12,816 nt of DNA from a bacterium (GTDB lineage Bacteria > Thermosulfidibacterota > Thermosulfidibacteria > Thermosulfidibacterales > Thermosulfidibacteraceae), in NCBI GenBank assembly GCA_027022065.1, contig JALVZS010000044.1, positions 1 through 12,816 on the forward strand, given 5' to 3'. The translations under genes and the position numbers were made by a program. Shown one piece after another: positions 6,505 through 12,816 of the stretch. Every line of letters starts with the position of its first letter. Position 1 is the first letter of the stretch. The notes beneath the pieces were generated by a model. It was given only the letters and a program-made list of their open reading frames with translations. It was not told the DNA's origin and searched no databases.

Positions 6505-6968
6505 GGTGGCTGGGGAATCTCATAGGGATTCTTAAGGATGAGATAGCACTGTTTGAAGAGGTCATAGGGGTCCTTCAAGAGGAAAGGAAAGCTGTGGTTG
6601 AAAACGACCTCAACGGGATATTTGCCACCAACAAAAAGAAGGAGAACCTAAGCGCAAGGCAGAAGCTTCTGGATGAAGCCCTTGCATCCTGCTTAAAGAA
6701 AGCTGGTAAAGAAGGATACACCTTAAGCCAGCTCATGGAGGAGCTGGCTCCCTCTGAAAGGAGCAAACTTGAGGGGGTTGTTTCCAGGCTTCAAGATGTT
6801 TTGGACAGGCTTTCTTGGGAAAACAAAAGGAACATGTTTTTGATAAATAAAGCAATGGAGATAAACCAAGATCTAATAAGGCTATTTTCTCCCGCCTACA
6901 GCCTGTCATATAAGCCCGACGGCAGCCTTCATACCGACTTCACCAGCAGACTCCAGATAAGGGGGTAA
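6501..6968 (+). CDS. flgN: FlgN family chaperone for FlgK and FlgL
   Basis: 155 residues, predicted almost wholly alpha-helical. It starts [20 protein letters not shown], continues [20 protein letters not shown] and [15 protein letters not shown], and has a second helical part around [20 protein letters not shown] then [20 protein letters not shown]. This matches the FlgN pattern of an early 'L..l..llekEr.al...dl..l......K..ll' region and a late 'N..li......'. FlgN keeps the hook-filament junction proteins unfolded and delivers them to the export gate. Its two clients are the next two genes. The start overlaps the flgM stop (ATGA), and the stop lies 3 nt before the flgK ATG. Confidence 0.88.
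   Translation: MRWLGNLIGILKDEIALFEEVIGVLQEERKAVVENDLNGIFATNKKKENLSARQKLLDEALASCLKKAGKEGYTLSQLMEELAPSERSKLEGVVSRLQDVLDRLSWENKRNMFLINKAMEINQDLIRLFSPAYSLSYKPDGSLHTDFTSRLQIRG
6726..6749 (+). repeat. Perfect 9-bp inverted repeat within flgN
   Basis: AGCCAGCTC (6726-6734) and GAGCTGGCT (6741-6749) are exact reverse complements around a 6-nt loop (ATGGAG). It lies in coding sequence for SQLMEELA. No T run follows, so it is not terminator-like. It may be chance from helical codons, or an RNA processing/stability element between the structural and late genes. Confidence 0.4.
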
Positions 6969-6971
6969 AAC

Positions 6972-8723
6972 ATGCCCACCCTTTTCGGACTGCTCAACGT
7001 AGGGAAGACTTCTCTACTCTCCCACCAGAGGGCGATGAGCGTTACAGGAGAAAACCTGGCGAATGTGTACACGCCAGGATATGTCCGAAGAAGGGTGGTG
7101 CTGGAGGAGCTTCCCCACTACACCGACGGGCGCCTTTACTATGGATCGGGCGTAAATGTAAAGGAGGTTCAAAGGGTCATTGACAAGGTGCTGGACAAAA
7201 GGCTGGCCATTGAAAAGGGAGAAAATGGCTTCTGGAAGTCCCTGTACGATGTGGCCAAGGCCGTTGAAACCACATTCAACGAGCCAAAAGGCATGGGACT
7301 TTCCAACGCCCTAAACGAATTCTGGAATGCCTGGCAGGCGCTAGCCACCTCCCCTGAGGGAACAACGGAAAGGGATGCAGTAGCGGAAAAGGCTTTGAAT
7401 CTCATAGGCACATTCAAGGAAATAAAGAGCTCTTTAGAAAACGTGATTAACGATGGTGTTGATAGAATAAGGGAGTGGGTCTCCCAGGTAAACGAAACGT
7501 TAAGGGAAATTGCGTCCCTCAACAAGCAGATAAAGGAAGAGGAGATAGGCTCCAAAAAGGCCAACGACCTCAGAGACAAGCTTTCCCAGAACCTAAAGAA
7601 GCTTTCGGAGCTAACTGGTGCCTATTACTATGTGGGAGACGATGGCGTTCAGGTGTTTCTGGACAACGGAGTCTCCTTGGTAGATGGCGATGTTTACAGG
7701 CCCATAGAGTTTGAGGAAGGGGATTTTGAGAGAAAAGAGGTGGGCATCCTAAACGGAGTGGTTTACAAAAAAGATATTGTTTTTGAAAAAAACTACCTGA
7801 AGCTCACGGTAGCCGGTGAGGACATTACAAAGGTTATAAAGGGAAAGATAGGCGGCACCATAAACGGCATGATAAACCTTGCGGATCACTATTTGGCGGA
7901 AACGGACAGATTAGCCTCTGAAATTATCTACAGGGTTAATACGGAGCATGTGGCGGGTATAGGCCTGCAGCACATGACCAGCCTAACAAGTGAGGTGGCG
8001 GCGGGGGATCCAAATACGAAGCTGAGAGACATTCCCAACATATACTTTAGAGACAGGCTCACCAACGGTGCCTTTGAGCTGAGGGTATGGGACGAAGACG
8101 GAAACCTTGTAACCTCACAGATGATCAACGTCAATCCCGATGACACGCTGAAAGAGATAGTAGAAAGAATGGACAAGGTGGATCACATAACGGCATATTT
8201 AACGGATCAGGGAGCCGTGGTTATAAAGTCTGATAGCGGCTATACCTTCTCCTTCAGCAAGGACACATCGGGCTTTCTGGTATCCATGGGGATAAACACC
8301 TTCTTCTCAGGAGAAGACATAGACACTATAGATCTTAGCGAAAGGATAAAAGCCAACCACATGTTCATAGCGGCAGGATCCACACCCAACGCTGGAGACA
8401 ACAAGGTGGCCTTAAACATAGCTCACCTTGCCTTTGAAAAGACCATGGAAAATGGACAAAAGACCTTTGGAGAGTTCTACGATTCTCTGGTTGGGGAAGT
8501 GGGAGCAAAAACGCAGAGAATAGAAAATATAAAGGACGACACGGAAAAGTTTGTAAACCACCTGGAAGATCTCTGGCAGTCTGTATCCGGAGTAAACATA
8601 GATGAGGAAATGACCAATCTGATAAAGTTTCAGAGGGCCTACGAAGCTGCCGCAAGATACATAACCACTGTGGATGAAATGATGAACAGGGTCATAAACG
8701 GCATGGGAGTGGTAGGTAGATGA
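6972..8723 (+). CDS. flgK: Hook-filament junction protein 1, FlgK
   Basis: 583 residues, within the usual FlgK range. The N-terminal rod/hook signature is at residues 23-42 ([20 protein letters not shown]), followed by [20 protein letters not shown] and the long helical D1 region ([20 protein letters not shown] is typical FlgK). At about 389-448 there is a flagellin-IN-like module ([20 protein letters not shown] then [14 protein letters not shown]). The C-terminus ([20 protein letters not shown] then [16 protein letters not shown]) is the axial D0 helix. FlgK forms the first junction layer between hook and filament, after export aided by FlgN. A GGGGG ribosome-binding site (6961-6965) overlaps the flgN stop region and can pair weakly with the CCC tracts just after the ATG. 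The stop overlaps the flgL ATG (ATGA, 8720-8723). Confidence 0.95.
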   Translation: MPTLFGLLNVGKTSLLSHQRAMSVTGENLANVYTPGYVRRRVVLEELPHYTDGRLYYGSGVNVKEVQRVIDKVLDKRLAIEKGENGFWKSLYDVAKAVETTFNEPKGMGLSNALNEFWNAWQALATSPEGTTERDAVAEKALNLIGTFKEIKSSLENVINDGVDRIREWVSQVNETLREIASLNKQIKEEEIGSKKANDLRDKLSQNLKKLSELTGAYYYVGDDGVQVFLDNGVSLVDGDVYRPIEFEEGDFERKEVGILNGVVYKKDIVFEKNYLKLTVAGEDITKVIKGKIGGTINGMINLADHYLAETDRLASEIIYRVNTEHVAGIGLQHMTSLTSEVAAGDPNTKLRDIPNIYFRDRLTNGAFELRVWDEDGNLVTSQMINVNPDDTLKEIVERMDKVDHITAYLTDQGAVVIKSDSGYTFSFSKDTSGFLVSMGINTFFSGEDIDTIDLSERIKANHMFIAAGSTPNAGDNKVALNIAHLAFEKTMENGQKTFGEFYDSLVGEVGAKTQRIENIKDDTEKFVNHLEDLWQSVSGVNIDEEMTNLIKFQRAYEAAARYITTVDEMMNRVINGMGVVGR

Positions 8724-11700
8724 GGATAACCAACGAACTGCTCATAGATAGGTTTTTAAGGATACATCAGGAGATAATGGATAGGATAGAAAGGGCAGCC
8801 TATCAGGTTTCCTCGGGCAAGAGACTTGAAGCGCCCAGCGACGATCCCGCAGGCACATCCCAGATACTGAACCTCAAAAGAAGCATTGAGGAGATGCAGA
8901 GGTTCCTGAAAAACGTGGACATGGGAAACGCCTGGCTCGGTGTAACAGACTCTACTTTTGACAAGCTTGACAGGTACATTGAAAGGGTAAAGGAGCTGGC
9001 ACTTGAAGGCTCCAACGACACACAAGACGCAGACTCCAGAAAGGCCATAGCCGAAGAGCTCGGACAGATATTCGGAGAGTTAGTGGACATAGGCAATACC
9101 AAGGCCATGGGAAAGTACATCTTTGGAGGCACAAGAACTGACAAAAAGCCTTTTGAGGTAAGGGATTACAACTCCATAAAGCTTGGCAAGCTTCCAAATG
9201 TATTCGCAGAAAACGACAGGGTCACCATAAGCACCGCCCCTGCCTTTTCAGACCTCTACCAGTTTGGCAACGGCAACTACAAGCTGTTCATGAAGAAGGA
9301 GGGAAACGGCGTAAGGGTGTGGATGGAGGACGAAAACGGGGATGTTGTTCAGATAGACTCCAACGGCTCCGATGACAGCGGAACAAGCCAGAATATTTTT
9401 GCCGATGAGGCCATATTCAAGCCCTCTATAGTGACTGTGGACGGCAAAAGGTACATATACGGCACCTTTGACACAGGAAGAGGCATAAAGATAAACATAA
9501 ACGGCCTTCCATTTTCCGCTTTAGAAACCGTCAAGGTGGTAGAGCTACAGTACACCAAAGGTGGAGAAACCTCTTACGAGGGCAACGGCGAAGAAGAGCA
9601 GATACAGGTAGGATACCACAGATACATCCCTATAAATGTTCCCGGAGAGGGCGTATTCAAGCCGTCCCACAGGATACTGGCGGCCCAGTCTTATGTGGAA
9701 AACATAGTGGAGTCCCTCCCCTGGGACAGGGCAGGCATCTTCACAGGAGCACAGTACCAGCTAAGCGGCATAACCCACTCAGGGAAGCTAGCAGGATCGG
9801 CCTATGTAATAGCCCCATCTCCCGTGAACTTTGAAAAGCTGGGCATGTCGGCCGGAACAACGGGCACCTACCAGAAGGTTGAACTGAACTTCTATATAAA
9901 TGAAGCCGCATCCACAGGCGACCCCAACGCCATATACTCGGCAAAGATAACTCTGTTTCTTCCGGCCCACTTTGAAAACATTGGACAACTAGTAGACACC
10001 CTTAAAGCCGAGCTTGACGCAAATCCCATACTGAGAGATCATGTTGAGGTAGAATCTGAAGGAGACCACTTGGTATTTTACACCTTAAAGCCCGGAGCCA
10101 ACTACCTCTATGTAAAAGAAAAGGTTTATGACAATGCATCCAACGTAATAGAAGGAGAAAGCCTCCTTGGCTTCTCAAGCGGTGTGGGAAGCTGGGGAAT
10201 GGATGACATATACACGGTATCCCAAAGGGTTAGAGGAAGGGCGTCAACCGTTCTTTCGGTAAGCACAACGCTGCAGGTTACCACAAATACTGGAAGCATA
10301 ACGGTAAATCTTCCAAAAACCAATGACACACCGCTTTACACCATAGAAAAGCTAGAGCCGCGCCTTTTCAGCCCCATAAGCTCAGGAACAACCATTGTGG
10401 TGAGTGCAAACGGCACCGTTTATAAGTGGACGGCAGACGAAAACATAGAAACCCTCAGCGAGCTTGCGGAAAAGTGGAACTCATCAGCAAACTGGACGCT
10501 GAACGGAAACAACGTGGAGCCGCCAGTGGCAATAGTCAGGGAGGATGAAAGCCACTACAGACTGCTCTCCATGCTTGATACAAGCGAAATAAGGTTCTCC
10601 AGTGCCCACACGGATCAATCCCTTTATAAACTTGGAATCTCCACGGAGCCGGGAGAAAGGGTGTTTACCCTATCCGCCACAGACCCTAACACATCACCTT
10701 ATCTCAGCTCATCGGAGTTTACAGCACTAAGGGTGGCCTACAGCATAGAAAAGCAGACAAGGAGTATAGGCATTGAGGCCCACACCGACGGCAAGGGAGG
10801 CATAGAGCTTGTAAATCCGCAAAAGAAATTTTCTCTCGTTTTTGACACAAACAGCAAAGCCGCCCAGCTTTTCCCCACAAGATTGGACAGCAAAACAGGA
10901 AAGCTCGTTTCAGAGTCCCAGATAGATACGGTAAGAGAGCTCATCAAGAAGGTGGAAAAGCTCTTCAGGTGGCATGTCAAGGGATATGTGAAGAACGAAC
11001 GCATCTACTTCAAGGACAAGATGGGAGGAGAGTCGCTGTTCCAGCTTGAGATAAGAAGGTTGAACGAAAAGGCAAGAAATATTCTGGGAAGCTTCTTCAT
11101 TGCCCAAGAAGGAGAAGGAGTTGATCTCTTTGATATAATAAAGGACCTGGAAGAGGCCCACGCAGAAAACATCCCCAGGAGAATGATCGGGAAGCCAACG
11201 GACTGGAAAACCGTGCAAAGAGGAGATGTTATACACACTACCCTTGTGGCCCTGCCAGACGGACAGTTCAAAGGAGACTACAACACCACCTGGACCGTGA
11301 AGGTAAGCCTCATGAAAAATGGGGTTCCCGTTGAATACGGATATACGGGTGTTTTTGCAAAAGAGGAAGCGGAGATAACCAGCAACAGCCTCACCTTAAG
11401 CGGTGTAGGTACTTACACCTTCATAGATCCCAACGGAGAGAAAAAAAGCATAACAATAAGCTCTGGAGGCACCCTACCAATAACGGCTACCACAGGTGTA
11501 ACCTTTAGACTCTTTTTGGAAAACGGAAAAATGAATGTAGATAGCGCCTCAGGAACCATTGATGTAAACGGCAAGGTTACCCTCATGGTTGAAAGCCCAG
11601 AGGACAAATGGGCAAAGCTTGATCTTCCCGACACAGATCCAAGAGTGCAAACCCTAGGAAAGGATTTCAAGATAAAGTACATAACCTTCAACGGAAGCCT

Positions 11701-12187
11701 CAAGATAAAGGTAGGAGCCAACCAGGTTTACAAGGTGGATGAGAATAAAAAGCATAACCTTCTGGTAACTGTGGAGGACTCCAAGGGAAGAGTTGTCAAA
11801 ACACTGGTGGTAAAGGATCCCTACCAGGACTACTACATAAGAGACGGAGTTTACATGCAGTTCAGCAGCGGCTTTGTAAAGTCTGGAGACTACTTCCAGA
11901 TGAAGGTGGGAGGAGGTATAAGGGAAAAAATAGGGGCTCTAGATGAGGCTTACAACCAGGTGCTCAGAAAAAGAACGGATGTGGGAGCCAGGATAGAATC
12001 TCTGAAGATGATTAAGAACAGGTATCAGCTTTACATCCAGCACGATAAGGACGCCAAGGCGCCTCTAGAGGATGCCGATTTCACAGAGGCCATAACCGAA
12101 CTGCAAAAGGCCCAAACGGCACTGAGGGCAACCCTAATGGCCTCCCTGAGGCTGTTTACTCCAACACTACTGGACTTCATGAGGTAA
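8720..12187 (+). CDS. flgL: Hook-filament junction protein 2, FlgL, giant form (1155 residues)
   Basis: Both ends are canonical FlgL. Residues 1-150 give [13 protein letters not shown], then [20 protein letters not shown], then [20 protein letters not shown]. Residues from about 1056 on give [20 protein letters not shown], then [20 protein letters not shown] and a LLDFMR terminus. These coiled-coil halves pack in the filament core. Between them are about 900 residues that ordinary FlgL (roughly 300 residues; 317 in E. coli) lacks. The insert is beta-rich (Gly, Thr, Ser, Asn, Val) and would sit on the outside of the junction. At least three stretches (about 418-488, 574-645, 733-789) look like degenerate flagellin-IN modules. 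The frame is open throughout, with codon use like the neighbours, so it is not a fused artefact. The product is exported with FlgN. Confidence 0.93.
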   Translation: MRITNELLIDRFLRIHQEIMDRIERAAYQVSSGKRLEAPSDDPAGTSQILNLKRSIEEMQRFLKNVDMGNAWLGVTDSTFDKLDRYIERVKELALEGSNDTQDADSRKAIAEELGQIFGELVDIGNTKAMGKYIFGGTRTDKKPFEVRDYNSIKLGKLPNVFAENDRVTISTAPAFSDLYQFGNGNYKLFMKKEGNGVRVWMEDENGDVVQIDSNGSDDSGTSQNIFADEAIFKPSIVTVDGKRYIYGTFDTGRGIKININGLPFSALETVKVVELQYTKGGETSYEGNGEEEQIQVGYHRYIPINVPGEGVFKPSHRILAAQSYVENIVESLPWDRAGIFTGAQYQLSGITHSGKLAGSAYVIAPSPVNFEKLGMSAGTTGTYQKVELNFYINEAASTGDPNAIYSAKITLFLPAHFENIGQLVDTLKAELDANPILRDHVEVESEGDHLVFYTLKPGANYLYVKEKVYDNASNVIEGESLLGFSSGVGSWGMDDIYTVSQRVRGRASTVLSVSTTLQVTTNTGSITVNLPKTNDTPLYTIEKLEPRLFSPISSGTTIVVSANGTVYKWTADENIETLSELAEKWNSSANWTLNGNNVEPPVAIVREDESHYRLLSMLDTSEIRFSSAHTDQSLYKLGISTEPGERVFTLSATDPNTSPYLSSSEFTALRVAYSIEKQTRSIGIEAHTDGKGGIELVNPQKKFSLVFDTNSKAAQLFPTRLDSKTGKLVSESQIDTVRELIKKVEKLFRWHVKGYVKNERIYFKDKMGGESLFQLEIRRLNEKARNILGSFFIAQEGEGVDLFDIIKDLEEAHAENIPRRMIGKPTDWKTVQRGDVIHTTLVALPDGQFKGDYNTTWTVKVSLMKNGVPVEYGYTGVFAKEEAEITSNSLTLSGVGTYTFIDPNGEKKSITISSGGTLPITATTGVTFRLFLENGKMNVDSASGTIDVNGKVTLMVESPEDKWAKLDLPDTDPRVQTLGKDFKIKYITFNGSLKIKVGANQVYKVDENKKHNLLVTVEDSKGRVVKTLVVKDPYQDYYIRDGVYMQFSSGFVKSGDYFQMKVGGGIREKIGALDEAYNQVLRKRTDVGARIESLKMIKNRYQLYIQHDKDAKAPLEDADFTEAITELQKAQTALRATLMASLRLFTPTLLDFMR

Positions 12188-12190
12188 AAG

Positions 12191-12643
12191 ATGAAGGTGA
12201 AAACAGAAAGATTTGGGACCATTGAGGTGGCAGAGGATCAAATAATAGAAATGGTTGATCCTATATTGGGCTTTCCATACGCAAAACGGTTTGTGATAAT
12301 AGAGCACAAAAAGGGAAGCCCCTTTAAGTGGCTGCAGTGCGTGGATGACGGTTCTTTGGCTTTTGTAATAATAAACCCAAAAATAGTGAAGCCTGACTAT
12401 GTGGTTCCCCTTGAAAAGGAGGATGCAGAAAGGCTCCAATTGGAAGATCTGAGCGATGCAGAGGTTTACGCCCTAGTGGTCATACCAGAGGATCCCAGAG
12501 AGATGACCATGAACCTAAGAGGACCTATTGTTATAAACAAGAAAAAGCGGCTGGCTAAGCAGGTTGTTATAGCCGATGAGAGCTACCCCATAAAATACAA
12601 GATCTTCAGGGAAGAAGATGCTTGTTCTCACACGAAAGGTTGA
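12191..12643 (+). CDS. fliW: Flagellar assembly factor FliW (CsrA antagonist)
   Basis: 150 residues. It begins [20 protein letters not shown], then [20 protein letters not shown] and [20 protein letters not shown], all typical Fli[41 protein letters not shown] and [10 protein letters not shown] complete the family. FliW is a cytoplasmic protein that binds CsrA (noncompetitively in B. subtilis) and relieves repression of flagellin translation; free flagellin titrates FliW. The GAGG from the last codons of flgL lies 6 nt before the ATG. The end overlaps csrA by 26 nt, so the antagonist and its target are translated in direct coupling. Confidence 0.95.
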   Translation: MKVKTERFGTIEVAEDQIIEMVDPILGFPYAKRFVIIEHKKGSPFKWLQCVDDGSLAFVIINPKIVKPDYVVPLEKEDAERLQLEDLSDAEVYALVVIPEDPREMTMNLRGPIVINKKKRLAKQVVIADESYPIKYKIFREEDACSHTKG

Positions 12644-12816
12644 AGAGAGCATAATAATAGGGGACAACATAGAGATAAAGATTCTAGGGATTAGCGGGAA
12701 AAGCGTGAAGATAGGTATATCTGCCCCTAGGGAGCTTCCCGTATTCAGAAAGGAGGTTTATGAGGCCATAAAGCGTGAAAACGAAGCAGCAGCCTCCGTT
12801 AAGGCAGACCTTGATG
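12618..12816 (+). CDS. csrA: Carbon storage/translation regulator CsrA, 3' end cut by the window
   Basis: The first 66 residues are visible; the gene runs past 12816. It begins with the family start [20 protein letters not shown], then [20 protein letters not shown] and [18 protein letters not shown]. Both RNA-binding surfaces are intact: LTRK in the first strand, and the IGI-APREL-V.R block with the conserved Arg. CsrA is a homodimer that binds A(N)GGA sites in 5' leaders and blocks ribosome entry, with flagellin mRNA as the known target where FliW is present. The start lies inside fliW, with AGGGA (12608-12612) as a plausible ribosome-binding site five nt upstream. The next gene is expected to be flagellin or another flagellar gene, but it is not in view. 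Confidence 0.96.
   Translation, partial: MLVLTRKVEESIIIGDNIEIKILGISGKSVKIGISAPRELPVFRKEVYEAIKRENEAAASVKADLD

Noticed and set aside
6959-6983. Weak pairing of the flgK ribosome-binding site (AAGGG) with CCCTT after the start codon.
   Set aside because: Only 5 pairs, and ribosomes finishing flgN would open it. Ordinary translational coupling explains it.
7475-7714. A plus-strand 79-residue frame inside flgK.
   Set aside because: It is an out-of-frame shadow of flgK with no start signal and a composition (Arg/Gly/Trp-rich) unlike the neighbours.
8997-9016. CTGGCACTTG in flgL, resembling a sigma-54 -24 element.
   Set aside because: No GC at the required 10-nt distance, and it lies deep inside coding sequence.

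Overview
The window is a near-continuous, single-strand (+) flagellar gene cluster from what looks like an Aquificales-type thermophile (Aquificaceae such as Hydrogenobacter or Thermocrinis are the best guess). The grounds are Arg codons dominated by AGA/AGG, frequent ATA for Ile, Lys/Glu-rich proteins, very tight gene packing, an L-ring and P-ring that imply an outer membrane, and an NtrC-type regulator beside a sigma-54 promoter. The organism call is inference; no taxonomic marker gene is present.

Layout. 1-233: the C-terminal DNA-binding end of an NtrC-family sigma-54 activator. 234-437: leader region with a candidate sigma-28 promoter. 438-1755: three exported proteins, namely a small Cys-containing lipoprotein, a FlgO-family protein and a second FlgO-like lipoprotein. 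1757-1773: a perfect sigma-54 (-24/-12) promoter. 1799-6200: rod, P-ring and L-ring genes flgF-flgG-flgA-flgH-flgI-flgJ. 6190-12187: flgM (anti-sigma-28), flgN (chaperone), flgK and flgL (hook-filament junction). 12191-12816: fliW and csrA, with csrA cut by the window end. The order flgM-flgN-flgK-flgL-fliW-csrA resembles the Bacillus subtilis operon that leads to flagellin (hag), here joined to a Gram-negative rod/ring block. Most genes are coupled by 1-26 nt overlaps or 3-12 nt gaps. I see no tRNA, rRNA, insertion sequence, CRISPR array or convincing intergenic terminator. I support no minus-strand gene.

How it works together. The rod (FlgF, FlgG), P-ring (FlgI with chaperone FlgA) and L-ring (FlgH) are built first, with FlgJ as rod cap. 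FlgM holds sigma-28 until the hook is complete. FlgN escorts FlgK and FlgL, and FliW/CsrA tune flagellin translation.

Most interesting: the flgF start region (1769-1809) can fold into an uninterrupted 18-pair RNA hairpin. Its 5-nt loop is exactly GGAGG and its stem buries the AUG. The left arm overlaps the sigma-54 -12 element and so lies upstream of the predicted transcription start. Only read-through RNA from upstream could form the full hairpin, whereas RNA started at the sigma-54 promoter would be free for translation. This is the arrangement known from phage T4 late genes such as e (lysozyme). Other notable items are a 1155-residue FlgL carrying roughly 900 extra residues, a lysine-free Gln/Arg-rich FlgM, and a strong hairpin inside the second FlgO-like gene.
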